Program-made: the position numbers and the translations under genes
Assembly: GCA_964017065.1 (NCBI GenBank)
Contig: OZ024783.1
Span: forward strand, 6,862,093 to 6,926,092
DNA: 64,000 nt
DNA from: Haliclona indistincta
Lineage: Eukaryota > Porifera > Demospongiae > Haplosclerida > Chalinidae
Direction: 5' to 3'
The notes under the pieces: generated by a model
The model's database searches: none
What the model was told of the DNA's origin: nothing
The model's input: only the letters and a program-made list of their open reading frames with translations
Shown here: positions 51,407 through 63,815 of the stretch, piece after piece
Layout of the letters: each line of letters begins with the position of its first letter
How positions within the stretch are numbered: position 1 is the stretch's first letter

Positions 51407-53609
51407 GACAAGCCGTTGGAGTACGTTACAGCGCCCAGATTGTCAGCTACACGTGGCCAACACTGTAATTAACGGAGAGTTTTTTCGAATTACGTACTCA
51501 ACAGCCAAGATAAGTTACGTAAGTACTGTTTGTCGCTGCTGTACTGCCAAAAGCTCTCCGTTACTGGATTCCTCGTGTCGAGATAGCCACAGAAACTTGG
51601 TTTTAGCAACTTGGCATGCGGCGCCTCTTTTTCAGACGAGTAGGCGTATTTTTTGTCGCGCCTCTAGTGGTCCTTCCCGGCCCAGCTGTCTCGCTAAAAC
51701 TTGGTATTCAAGCAGTACTTCCAGTCGTGTTGTTATGCAGCTAGCGAAGCGGTCGTAGCTGCTGTACATCTGGAAATCTGGCCCATAGCAACGGCGCCGC
51801 CTTATGAATATTAATGATGTCATGTTAGTAACATTCAACTATTAATAGTTTGTTTTTACATGATCACAGAGCATTCTGCTTGAAGAAACATCAAATGAAC
51901 ATGGTCCGAGTCAATAGAATTATTGATGATTTGCTAAAAAAAATCAATAGAAAGAGAGATACCAGCTTCTGGTTGCAGATTTCAATACTCTGCCTACATT
52001 TTGTGTATTTCGGCAAGATAGCATGGTTCATTGATGAGGAGGTTTTGCGACATAACCAGGAACAGCCTCTCACATTGAAATCATTCTCACGACCGTTTCA
52101 AAAACCACACAGCAAGTCAAGTGGCTTAAAAGAGCAATTTTACCCACGGTAATTGATTCCACATGTGCATGCAGTGTGCATAGTCATCTTTATACTTTGT
52201 AGTGTAATCACTGATGCAGAAAAGATGGTCGAAAAGCTAGGAAGTGTGTGTAAAGTACCTGTGCCAGAGTTGGAGAAATATCTATATCTGCAAGTATTCA
52301 GTAGAGAAGATGAGACCATGTACAGAGTCAAAGTGACTGAGGAACGGGGCACAAGTGCTTTTCATCTCTCTGCCATCTGGACTCCCAGAACCTTAATGTC
52401 AATTAGAGGTGACTTCATTTGTTTTGGAAGGTACAATATTATTGTACTTTGAGTGTAGAAATTTTTACAAAATGAGAAAATTGATTAGTGCTTGATTTTC
52501 CCAACATTTTACTGTTGGATTTTGTCTATTGGTTTGAATTTTGATATGCCTCAAAAAGCACAAGGACGATGCTATGAATACCTAAGTCATTCTTAATATT
52601 GTTCAAGTTAGGCATTTGCGTGCATGGTGACTATTTTTATGGTTGTTGGTTAGTTCGTTCTCCTTGCTATTTTTACGGCATTCATCTGACCACTAGTGGA
52701 CGTACAAAATAAAGATTCATTCATACTATGTCAATCAGCAATTCCAGTGGATGGTTTTTTTTGTCTCGAATGCATAATTATGTCCTGGGTTCGATTCACA
52801 ATTATGTACATGTATAAGTATCTAATTGTAATTCGCCAAAATTAAGGCATTCTTGCCATTGAAAACAGGAACTCTAAAACTATAAAGTAAACTCCAAATC
52901 ATGTTACATTTCAGAGCCCATGATTTAAGGATTATATTTCGGTGTACTACTGATGAAATTTCGACAGAAATCAAGAGAAATATTGAGGTCATTGTCAACA
53001 GCTGTACCAGAAACAAGTATGCCATTCATCTGTACACATGAACTCATTAATACACAATGACGTTATAGAGAAGGCAAGCTTGAGATGATTCTAAAGACCA
53101 AGAAAGTAGTAGTGGGCCATGTTTTCGAAAGAACTGTGCACAAACTTCCGTGTGATGTTTGGTCTGTGAACTACATCACCTATACTGACCACTTCATAGA
53201 CAAAGGAACCCAGCCAGAGGGTGTGATAAGACTGCTACCACCAGGACATGATTGTCAAGACATTCAGGTATCATATGCTAGCTGTACATGATGTCAAGCT
53301 TGACATTATACATTATACATAGTTGATGTTGCAAGAGATAGACTATCCTGGGCCAGGAAAAGCTGACAAGATCAAACTGAATGTGTCCAACATGATTGAC
53401 TTTTCACTGCATCTGGTGGACATGGCCGAAGATTGTCTTCAGATTTAGTTGTGTAATTGTGTGAGATTCGATACACTTTTTGAGTTGCAAAAACTGTGCA
53501 TACAGCTGACTTGTACTAAGACAAAAAATGTGTGTGATTGTGAGTATCATTCACAGTTCAACATATTATTTAGCTATTTTGTCTAAAAATAACTATAAAA
53601 TGGAATACT

Positions 53610-54342
53610 TTAGGATGTTGTGAGAACTATGAACAGTATCACCCAGTAAACAATGTCTGCCAGATTGAGACCAAGAGCAATACGACCCTTGGTACGAACA
53701 GAATCATGGTCATGCACCTTGTCGATCATCATCACGTGCCTATAGAATAATAATATTAGTTTATCACAAATTCTCTCTAACAGACACCCTATATACAGTA
53801 GAACCCTCGTTTTAGACACCTCTGAAATAAGGACAATCACTACGACGGGAATACTTATGTGTTCCCAAATCGACACTTCGCATGCACGACACCCCTGAAA
53901 TCAGGACACCCCTCTAATCAGGATACTACCAGTTGATGTCCGGATTAGAAAGGTTACACTGTAATAGTGTCCTGATTAGAAAAAATTCCTGATTTCAGGG
54001 CTTACTGCATACTTTGTAAATATACAAAGTATCAATTTGGATTCACATGTTGTGTTCAATTAAAGCAGGACTGGTACATACATAACAGGATGTACTCTGT
54101 ACTTTGATACATTATACTATCTTGTAAAGTGTAAATGCAACATTCTTGCTGATTGTATCAACTTACACTGATGGCTATGAATAGTGCTGGCAAAGTGCAC
54201 AGCAGGAATGCAAAACCGCATAAGAAGCCACAAAGACCATGATGATGGACATGGTCAGAAAGCAGTCTTGGACGGGATGAGATGTGATAATTACTGTGCT
54301 AGCTGCTGGCTGCTGTTGGACAATCTTCACTTCTAAATTGCC
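53610..54342 (-). pseudogene. Dispanin pseudogene (exons 3 and 4)
   Basis: Exon 3 at 54167-54342 and exon 4 at 53610-53739, minus strand. Exon 3 has a one-base loss (GGTCTTTGTGG for GGTCGTTTGTGG). Exon 4 has a 4-bp gain that brings TGA into frame and its end is shortened. Intron and upstream similarity to the intact gene reaches about 54800, but exons 1 and 2 are absent. Converges on C2, 161 bp apart. Confidence 0.82.
53796..53961. mobile_element. Short pogo/Tigger-like element in the dispanin pseudogene
   Basis: 166 bp, CAGTAGAACCC to GGTTACACTG with flanking TA; the same insertion as 40128-40292, in the homologous intron. Confidence 0.65.
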
Positions 54343-55207
54343 CTAATTGAGAAAAAAATTATTCATAACAAATTAACCAACTAGACACTTCAAACAGAAA
54401 TTAATTACATAGTCAAATTGCAAGTACAACATAATAATTTATGTTTGAGCAATCAGAAGTGCAGGCTACTGTTTAGATGATGTGACATTTCACTAGAAGC
54501 CAAATAATTTGTTTAGCATACATAATGCAAACATTCACACTTTGGTATGTAGACATGTTTGCATGTAGACTAGGGACAGAGGTTTTATTACTTCTTGCAA
54601 AGTGAAGTGTCACCTAGCAGTCAGCGATATAGGCATTTAAAATTATTTATTAAAAGCATGTGCATCCATGCTTATGGTTACGCTATTATGGTTATACTTT
54701 GCCCATAACTTTCATAATGACTCAGATTTTATTATTTAGGCTTTACCTTTAGGCTAGCTATCCCAGATGGTAACACTGAGCCAAGCTTATATCAATGCGT
54801 GTATATGTGACATTATACTGCTGCATAATATAATGTGACATTGCTAATAATATAATGTAATGCTGCATAATATAATATATTATGTGACATTGCACATAAT
54901 ATAATGTGACTGCTGCATAATATGAACAACAGGGTCCAGTGTGTCAATTGATTGTATATACAAAAACAATTGCTAGCTTGCCCCTGAAAGTGCATGTCTA
55001 TTATTCATGAATAGTGGATAGTCACGAATTCATCCATGTCTGTATCATTATTATCACTTACACTTTATAGCTACAATAATCAACTAGTCACAAATATTTC
55101 TTAGTTTGACCCACACTGTGCACACTTGGGAGTACAAAGGGACTGACTTCTGCCCTAGCTCATGACTAGTAACTACGTATACCATCGTGAGTTTCAGTAT
55201 TGTTTAT
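54343..55207. other. Dispanin-derived spacer and AT-rich minisatellite
   Basis: No gene. Up to about 54800 it matches the dispanin intron 2 in inverse orientation. At about 54805-54930 there is a minisatellite of GCTGCATAATATAATGTGAC-like units. The remainder is unassigned. Confidence 0.65.
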
Positions 55208-55428
55208 ATGACACTACTTCCACATCAAGCACATAGTTGTCAAGAGATCGAGGTGATGTACAGACAATGATATTTTAATAAAAGCATGTTTTTGTATTAT
55301 AGTTGATGATGGAGACTGGACCAGTGAAAGCTGACGAAATTAAACAGATGGTGCTCAAGATAGTTGACCTCTCACTGGATCTGGTGGATATGGCTGAAGA
55401 ATGTCTTGATCCAGAGAAACTGTATAGT
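55208..55428 (+). pseudogene. 3' fragment of a B gene
   Basis: Only the last part of exon 7 (ending near 55250) and exon 8 (55303 onward) are present. Exon 8 has an in-frame loss of three codons (TGPVK, where the other copies have TDYPGPEK), and its stop is displaced (CTGTATAGT for CTGTAGTGT). Upstream exons are absent. Confidence 0.8.
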
Positions 55429-55625
55429 GTCAATAATAATGTATATGTACAGTATATATGTACTGTACAATTCTAGGTGCTGAACGATTTGTTTTGCCAT
55501 TGTATGGATAGTGTGTTATTATAATTTTAAATAATAAACAGTGCTATATTTGTACTGTTAGTCAATTACGTACCTAAACAAGTCTATTTTTAGTAGTTGT
55601 TTAAAATAACAATAACAAGGTCATG

Positions 55626-55633
55626 TATAAAAG
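55626..55633 (+). promoter_or_regulatory. TATA box of A5
   Basis: TATAAAAG, 44 bp before the ATG. Confidence 0.75.
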
Positions 55634-55676
55634 CTAGTCATCAACAATCGGCTTGCATGGTCATTGAGGAAACATA

Positions 55677-57338
55677 ATGGCAGCCAAGATGCAGGATGAA
55701 CATCATCAGCAATCCAGGATTACCGTCAGCTGGAAAGAGGTTTACTTACACGATATTAAGTTTATAGTTACAATCGTTGTTTACAGGTCTTTCAAGTGAC
55801 CAAGGCACCTCCTTCAGCTCGAGTGGAACTTAAGGAAGTTCCCCGTGCTTTGGATTGGAAGTTCCTGGATAACCAGCCTCCAATAAATGATCAGACAAGA
55901 AGACATCATGTTTTTCTTGAACAAGTAAAAATTTATGTGTACAGTACAATAATCTTCCTACATAATTATCTCTGCAATAGGAACGTTCTCTTGGACCTGC
56001 AAGAATAAGGCATGTACATGTATGTGTGAGTTTATTGATGTTAAAATGCGACTTTTTTTAGAGCAACCTTCTTGGAAAAATATCGTCTTCAAGTACTCAA
56101 AACGATTGATAGCGTGCTCACATATGTGAAAAACTCATCTGGTTGCAAATTCCAGTGCTCTATTCATCTTGGCAAGATAGCGTGGTTTATCAACAAGGAG
56201 TATTTAGAAAGCCAGCGACAATTTCTTACACTGCAGTCGTTCTCATGCATCTCTCAAAGATCTGAAGCAACTCTTCTCATAAAAGAGGACTTTTACTCAC
56301 GGTGAGCAATTATATTAGCATATAAAAAAAAAAAAAAAAAATTATATTAGCATATTGCTACTCACATACAACTACTTGCAGTGCAACTACAAATGCAACA
56401 GCCATGCTCCAAAAGTTAGAATGTGACAGCTGCAAGTTGTCAACACCGGAATTGGAACGCTATCTGTATATGCAAGTGTTCAATAGAGAAGATACGTCCA
56501 TCATGTACAGGATCAAAGTAACTGAGGAACAGACCGCAAATGGAAGCACCTTTCACGTCTCTGCAATATGGTGTCCCAGGACATTAGTTCAAACCAAACG
56601 TGACTATATCTGCTTTGGAAGGCAAGCCAGCTGTACATTTATGAATAATAACAATGCCTCAAATAATTCATTATAGCTCAGTGCTATACACACTATAAAA
56701 TTCAATGTAGCTGTAAATTGACTATAATCCTGTCATACCACAAACACATAAAATTAATAATTAATTTTGTTGATTTAATGGTTTCAGAGCTCATGATGTG
56801 AGGATTTCATATCGATGTACTACTGATGAAATGCCAGAAGATGTGTGGACAAACATTGAGGCTGTTGCTAACAGCTGTACCAGAAGCATGTAAGCAAACA
56901 CATTATCCACAAAAAGGTAATGCATGATGTTAATATAGGGAGGGTGATTTGGAAATGATTTTAAAGACCAACAAGGTGGTAGTTGGTCATGTGTTTGACA
57001 GAGAAGTGCACAGATTCTCACCACGTGATGGTGCTTATGTTGTGAACTTCATCAAACACACTGACCATGTCATCGACAAGAAAAACCAGACAGAGGGTTT
57101 GGTGACACCACTACCACGAGGACACTGCTGTCAAGACATTGAGGTATATGCATGTTTTGATTTTGACTTACATAGCTACATCCCACATGCACTGTAGGTG
57201 ATGCTGCAAGAGATAGATTATCGTGGATCAGATGAACATGCACGTGAAAAAATTAAAAAGAAGGTGCTCAAGATGGTTGAATTCTCACTGGATCTTGTGG
57301 ACATGGCTGAAGAATGTCTTGATCCAGAAAAACTGTAG
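55677..57338 (+). CDS. Cluster family protein, subfamily A, copy A5
   Basis: Exons: 55677-55739, 55787-55924, 55981-56009, 56062-56301, 56382-56621, 56788-56889, 56939-57143, 57198-57338; 385 residues, frame closed, ending DPEKL. Microexon 3 encodes ERSLGPARI. Intron 4 contains an A18 tract and a short local duplication (56320-56355). Exon 5 has two extra codons at its start (ATTNATAML). Both GC donors are kept. The exon 7 core is RDGAYVVNFIKHTDHVIDK, differing from the other copies. Confidence 0.82.
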
Positions 57339-57683
57339 CTATACATGTATATGTACTATATGCTATTGCATAAAAACTATACAGTATTCGTACATTTGTA
57401 TACATGTTTGTATTTGTATCGCTGCTGCATAATAATTATAATTATAACTATATACTTTGACAAGTCATAAAGAGTGCTTGAAAGAATGCCAGTGGAATGC
57501 AGACATTCTCAGGTAATGCATGCATGCACTACACATTCCATGAATGTGTGCACCAGCAATAACAAACAATTACGCTGTAATGTAAACTGTAGTAGCTCTA
57601 TTTGTACTATAGCTTTGATTACATCTTTCAGGCATGCCTATATTTAGTAGCTAATATTGCTTATGAATAGTATTGTAGGTGTG

Positions 57684-57693
57684 TATATAAAGG
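57684..57693 (+). promoter_or_regulatory. TATA box of B6 (upstream of exon 1a)
   Basis: TATATAAAGG about 48 bp before the exon 1a ATG; the same element is at 62037-62046 (B7). Confidence 0.6.
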
Positions 57694-57740
57694 ATCAGCT
57701 TAAACATAGGTTTAGTTGTGTGCTTGTAGGCTTCTAGGCA

Positions 57741-57798
57741 ATGGCTTCTAGGTTACTTAGGCAAAAACACAAGACGACTACTACGTAACTGGAGAGAG
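57741..57798 (+). pseudogene. Broken alternative first exon 1a of B6
   Basis: A 4-bp gain (CTACTACGTAACTGG for CTACTAACTGG) brings TAA into frame. Confidence 0.6.
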
Positions 57799-57958
57799 GT
57801 GGTAAAAATGATTGTTCATGTCCACAATGATTCCAATTGCATTTATGAATAGTTGCTGTGAGCTGTTCAGAATTTTCATCGAGGGCAGTTATAAAGCTGG
57901 TGCTCTATAGGATAGTGCATAGTGTTGTGTGTTCCAAAATATATCGCTCAGTGAAAAG

Positions 57959-59503
57959 ATGGCTGTGGTTACAACTAGAAGACAAATGGATCCCTATCCA
58001 GCTGAAGGATCATACTGGAAAGAAGTTTGTCATCAAGTTACACAACATCTTTGTTGATAATATCTTATCATAGATACTTCTGATGACTCCAGCGCCACTG
58101 GACTCTCTTTTAAGATTCCAAGAAGTGCCTCACAGTTTGGATTGGAAATTTGTTGAAAACTATCCACCTGTATCTGATGAAAACAGACGTCACTACATTT
58201 TTCTCAATGAAGTTAGTCACTCTGCAGATGCATAATAATATTATCTTATGACTGCCATGACTTTTAATGTTTTGCATAGGATTTTCATCTGCCACCTAAA
58301 CCCGAAGATGAAAAAATAAGGTATAGACAATCACCTAATATGTGGAATTACTTTTGTTGCAGGGATTTTTGTGGTGAAAAATACTTAGAGAATGTTGACA
58401 TCTTTAGATCTGCTCTTGATAAGATGTTGCTAGAAAATTATAGGCGCCAGAAAAGCACATTTCAGTGCACAGCTCGTCTTGGTAAGGCAGCATGGCTTAT
58501 CAAGGACAAGGTCTTGAATGAGCGGCTGCCTCTTCAATTGGAAAGATTCACAAAATTTTTTGAAAGAGATCATAGAACATCAGAATACAAAATCAAAGAG
58601 GATATGTACTCCAGGTATTTATTATGAGCATGTAAATTTATGCTATATATAATCATTGTGCTGTAGAACAATCACTGTCCGTGACCAAATGCGCTCAAAG
58701 CTTGGAAGGTTGTGTGATTCCAATCCAGAACTGCAAACTCTCCTCTATTTCCAATTTACGAACAATAAAGACTATCGCATCATATACAGAGCTGTGGTGC
58801 AAGAAGAATTGTCTGTGCCATGGACTGTGGACGGAAGCTCATTTGAAGTGAAGGATTTCTGGCCCAAGCCACTTGTTTCATGCAAGGCTGATTTTATCTG
58901 CTTTGGCAGGTATAATATAAAGCCTGGTTGAAACTGTATGTAATGTGAGATATTTCTGCAGAGCACATGATGTACGAGTGATATGTCGGCGTGGTACCAA
59001 TGAAATATCACCTGACGTCGAGGATGACATCAAATCTGTTGTCAAAACTTGTGTCAGAAACAAGTGCGTCTATATGTGTACCACGATGCATTTCTGTCCT
59101 AAATGTTTGTTTCTATAGAGTTGGAAACTTTGAGATGATCACGTCTACTGACAGGATGAAGTTAAGTCATGTGTATGAAAAGAAGATACTCAAATTTTCA
59201 TCACGTGATGGATGGAGTGTCAATTTCATTGATACCAGCGACCACATTATTAAAGAACACAATTTGTTGCGAAAGGTCACACTACTTCCAGATCAAGCAC
59301 ATAGTTGTCAAGAGATTGAGGTGATGTACTGACAATGATATTTTTACTAAAAGCATGTTTTTGTTCTATAGTTGATGATGGAGACAGATTATCCTGGACC
59401 AGAGAAAGCTGATGAAATTAAACAGATGGTGCTCAAGATCGTTGACATCTCACTGGATCTGGTGGACATGGCTGAAGAATGTCTTGATCCAGAGGAACTG
59501 TAG
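57959..59503 (+). CDS. Cluster family protein, subfamily B, copy B6
   Basis: Exons: 57959-58024, 58074-58211, 58280-58320, 58363-58614, 58667-58909, 58962-59063, 59119-59320, 59372-59503; 391 residues, frame closed, ending DPEEL. Intron 1 is 49 nt. Exon 7 begins with Val where the other copies have Asp (VGNFEM). All introns are GT-AG. Closest in length and layout to B1. Confidence 0.82.
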
Positions 59504-59789
59504 TGTAATGTGTTGATAACTATGTTTATGTATGGTATTACTTAACAATTCTTTTAGAATAGGCGCTGAACGATTTGTCTCTCTTGAATTTCCAAAGACT
59601 AGCACTAGCCACTCTATAGATAGTGTTTTATTATAAGGTTAAATAACAGGATACTCCAATTATTGGTAAATTATTGTTGCTTTGTGTAAAATTAAAAAAA
59701 AACAGTGCTATATTTGTACTATTAGTCAATTACGTACCTAAACCAAGTCTATTTTTAGTAGTTGCTTATAATAACAATATAGGTTTATG

Positions 59790-59797
59790 TATAAAAG
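59790..59797 (+). promoter_or_regulatory. TATA box of A6
   Basis: TATAAAAG, 44 bp before the former ATG. Confidence 0.7.
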
Positions 59798-59840
59798 CAA
59801 GTCATCAACAATCGGCTTGCATGGTCATTGAGGAAACATA

Positions 59841-61697
59841 ATGGCAGCCAAGATGCAGAATGAACATAATCAGAAATCCAGCATTACCGTCAGCTGGAAA
59901 GAGGTTTACTTACACGATATTAAGTTAATAGTTATAATCGTTTGTTTACAGGTCTTTCAAGTGACCAAGGCACCTTCTTCAGCTCGAGTGGAACTTAAGG
60001 AAGTTCCCCAAGCTTTGGATTGGAAGTTTCTGGATAACCAGCCTCCAATTGATCAGTCAAGAAGACATCATGTTTTTCTTGAACAAGTAAAAGTTTATGT
60101 GTATAGTACAATAATCTTCCTATTTAATTATCTTCTGCAATAGGAATGTCCTCTTGGATCTGCAGGAATTAGGCATGTACATGTATGTGTAAGTTTATTA
60201 ATGTTAAAATGTAACTCGTTTTTCAGAGAAATCTTCAAGGACAAATATCATCATCATCAAGTACTCAAAACGATTGATAGCGTGCTCGCATATATAAAAA
60301 AAATCATCCAGTTGCAAATTCCAGTGCTCTATTCATCTTGGCAAGATAGCGTGGTTTATCAACAAGGAGTATTTAGAAAGCCAGCGACAAGTTCTTACAC
60401 TGCAGTCGTTCTCATACATCTCTCAAAGATCTGAAGCAACTCTTCTCATAAAAGAGGACTTTTACTCACGGTAAATAACATATATTTGCATATTGCTACT
60501 CACATACAACTACTTGCAGTGCAATTACAAATGCAACAGGCATGCTCCAAAAGTTAGAATGTGACAGCTGCAAATTGCCAACACCAGAATTGGAACGCTA
60601 TCTGTATATGCAAGTGTTCAATAGAGCAGATACGTCCATCATGTACAGGGTCAAAGTAACTGAGGAACAGACCGCAAATGGAAGCACCTTTCACGTCTCT
60701 GCAATATGGTGTCCCAGGACCTTAGTTCAAACCAAAAGTGACTATATCTGCTTTGGAAGGCAAGCCATCTGTATATTTACAAGTAATAAAAACATTAAAT
60801 AACCAAAATGCAAGAGATTTAGGGTTTGTACATTTATCGAAAAAGTATGGAAACAAGATTTTGAAATGAAAAGGATTGTAACAATAGCACTTGCAATGCT
60901 ACCTCCCTATTAAATTAACCACAACTATCGAAAGCAGTTAATTTATTTGGAAGGCAAGCCAGCTGTATATTTATGAATAATAACAATGCCTCAAATAATT
61001 CATTATAGCTCAGTGCTATACATTCATTATTATAGCTGCTATACACACTATAAAATTCAATGTAGCTGTAAATTGACTATATGAAGAATATCCCGTCATA
61101 CCACAAACACATAAAATTAATAATTAATTTTGTTGATTTAATGGTTTCAGAGCTCATGATGTGAGGATTTCATATCGATGTACTACTGATGAAATGCCAG
61201 AAGATGTGTGGACGAACATTGAGGCTGTTGCCAACAGCTGTACCAGAAGCATGTAAGCAAACACATTATCCACAACAAGGTAATGCATGATGTTAATATA
61301 ATTATAGGGAGGGTGATTTGGAAATGATTTTAAAGACCAACAAGGTGGTAGTTGGTCATGTGTTTGACAGAGATTCTCACCACGTGATGGTGCTTATGTT
61401 GTGAACTTCATCAAACACACTGACCATGTCATCGACAAGAAAAACCAGACAGAGGGTGTGGTGACACCACTACCACGAGGACACTGCTGTCAAGACATTG
61501 AGGTATATGCATGTTTTGATTTTGACTTACATAGCTACATCCCACATGCACTGTAGGTGATGCTGCAAGAGATAGATTATCGTGGATGAGATGAACATGC
61601 ACGTGAAAAAATTAAAAAGAAGGTGCTCAAGATGGTTGAATTCTCACTGGGTCTTGTGGACATGGCTGAAGAATGTTTTGATCCAGAAAAACTGTAG
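59841..61697 (+). pseudogene. Cluster family subfamily A, copy A6 (broken)
   Basis: Exons by similarity: 59841-59903, 59952-60086, 60144-60172, 60227-60470, 60520-60759, 61151-61252, 61308-61502, 61557-61697. An extra A in the run at about 60295 shifts exon 4. An 11-bp loss in exon 7 removes part of REVHRF, and exon 8 has TGA (CGTGGATGA for CGTGGATCA). Intron 5 is enlarged by about 180 bp with a partial duplication of the exon 5 end (60950). The GC donors at introns 3 and 5 are still present. Confidence 0.8.
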
Positions 61698-62287
61698 CTA
61701 TACATGTATGTACTATATAGCTGCTATTGCATAAAAACTACATTTGTATACATTTTTGTATTTTTATCGCTGCTGCATAATTATAATTATAACTATACTT
61801 TGAGAAGTCATAAAGAGTGCTTGAAAGAATGCCAGTGGAATGCAGACATTCTCAGGTAATGCATGCATGCACTACACATTCCATGAATGCGTGCACCAGC
61901 AATAACAAACAATTACGCTGTAATGTAAACTGTAGTAGCTCTATTCGTACTATAGCTTTGATTACATCTTTCAGGCATGCCTATATTTAGTAGCTAATAT
62001 TGCTTATGAATAGTATTGTAGCTGTGTATATAAAGGATCAGCTTAAACATAGGTTTTAGTTGTGTGTTTGTAGGCTTCTAGGCAATGGCTTCTAGGTTAT
62101 ATAGAACACAAGACTACTACTAACTGGAGAGAGGTTGTAAAAATGATTATTCATGTATACAATGATTCCAATTGCATTTATGAATATAGTTGCTGTGAAC
62201 TGTTCAAAATTTTCATCGAGGGCAGTTATAAAGCTGGTGCTCTGTGCATTGTGTTGCGTGTTAAGAGATATATCGCTCAGTGAAAAG

Positions 62288-63815
62288 ATGGCTGTGATTG
62301 CACAAAATCATCCCTATCCAACTGAAGGATCATACTGGAAAGAAGTTTGTCATCAAGTTACAGAACATCTTTGTTGATAATATCAATATCATAGATACTT
62401 CTGATGACTCCAGCTCCGCTAGACTCTCTTTTAAGATTCCAAGAAGTGCCTCGTAGTTTGGATTGGAAATTTGTTGATAACTATCCACCTGTATCTGATG
62501 AAAACAGACGTCACTACATTTTTCTTAATGAAGTTAGTCACTCTGCAGATGCATAATAATGTTATCTTATGGCTGCTTTGACTATTAAATGTTGTGCGTA
62601 GGATTTTCATCTGCCGCCTAAACCTGAAGATGAAAAAATAAGGTATAGACAATCACCTAAAATATGGAATTACTTTTGTTGCAGGGATTTTTGTGGTAAA
62701 AAATACTTTGAGAATGTTGGCATCTTCAAATCTACTCTTGAAAAGATGTTGCTAGAAAATTATGACCATGAGAAAAGCACATTTCATTGCACAGCTCGTC
62801 TTGGTAAGGCAGCATGGCTTATCAAGGACAAGTTCTTGAATGGGCGGCTGCCTCTTCAATTGGAAAGATTCACAATTTCTTCTGAAAAAGATCACAGCAC
62901 ATTGGAATACAAAATCAAGGAGGATATGTACTTCAGGTATTAATTATGTGCATGTTTTTATGCTGTATAAACATGATCATTATACATGTATGCTGTAGAA
63001 CAATCACTGTCCGTGACCAAATGTGCTCAAAGCTTGGAAGGTTGTGTTATTCTAATCCAGAACTGCAAACACTCCTCCATTTCCAATTTACGAACAAAAA
63101 AGACTATCACATCATTTACAGAGCTGAGGTGATGCCATGGACTGTGGACGGAAGCTCATTTCAAGTGAAGGATATCTGGCCCAAGTCACTTGTTTCATGC
63201 AAGGCTGATTTTATCTGCTTTGGCAGGTATAATAGTAGACTGGTTGAAACTGTATGCAATGTGAGATATTTCTGCAGAGCACATGATGTTCGAGTGATAT
63301 GTACGCGTGCTACCAATGAAATATCCCCTGACATTGAGGATGACATCAAATCTGTTGTCGAAACTTGTGTCAGAAACAAGTGCGTCTATAATGTGTACCA
63401 TGATGCATTTCTGTCCTAAATGTTTGTTTCTATAGTGATATGGCAACTTTGAGATGATCACATCCACTGACAGGATGGTGTTAAGTCATGTGTATGAAAA
63501 GAAGATACTCAAATTTTCATCACATGATGGATGGAGTATAAATTGCATTGATACCACCGACCACATTATTAAAGATCACAATTCGTACCGAAAGGTAACT
63601 CTACTTCCACATCAGGCACATAGTTGTCAAGTGATAGAGGTGATGTACTGACAATGATATAATTATTACTAAAGCATGCTTTTGTTGTCTATAGTTGATG
63701 ATGGAGACTGATTATCCTGGACCAGATAAAGCTGACGAAATTAAACAGACTGATGGTGCTCAAGATGGTTGACCTACGTATCACTGGATCTGGCCTTGAT
63801 CCAGAGGAACTGTAG
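62288..63815 (+). pseudogene. Cluster family subfamily B, copy B7 (3' part broken)
   Basis: Exons: 62288-62344, 62395-62532, 62602-62642, 62685-62936, 62999-63226, 63278-63379, then exon 7 from 63436 and exon 8 to 63815. The first six exons read cleanly, with in-frame losses of three codons in exon 1b and five in exon 5. Exon 7 has an extra AT (TGATATGGC for TGATGGC) that shifts the frame to a stop. Exon 8 shares the disrupted CAGACTGATGG end of B5. Its upstream exon 1a (from about 62086) is frameshifted. Exon 7-8 sequence is nearly identical to B5. Confidence 0.75.

Larger units (their letters stand above)
49722..53448 (+). pseudogene. Cluster family subfamily C, copy C2 (broken)
   Basis: Recognisable exons: 49722-49763, about 49815-49930, 49980s, 51870-52148, 52203-52430, 52915-53016, 53069-53267, 53323-53448. 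Exon 2 has lost 19 bp after its acceptor and runs into TAG. Its donor GT is AT (CAA|atgagt). Exon 4 has an insertion before the FGKIAWF motif that shifts the frame. Exons 5-8 remain readable and close to C1. Intron 3 is about 1.9 kb because of the element at 50189-51406. Confidence 0.82.
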
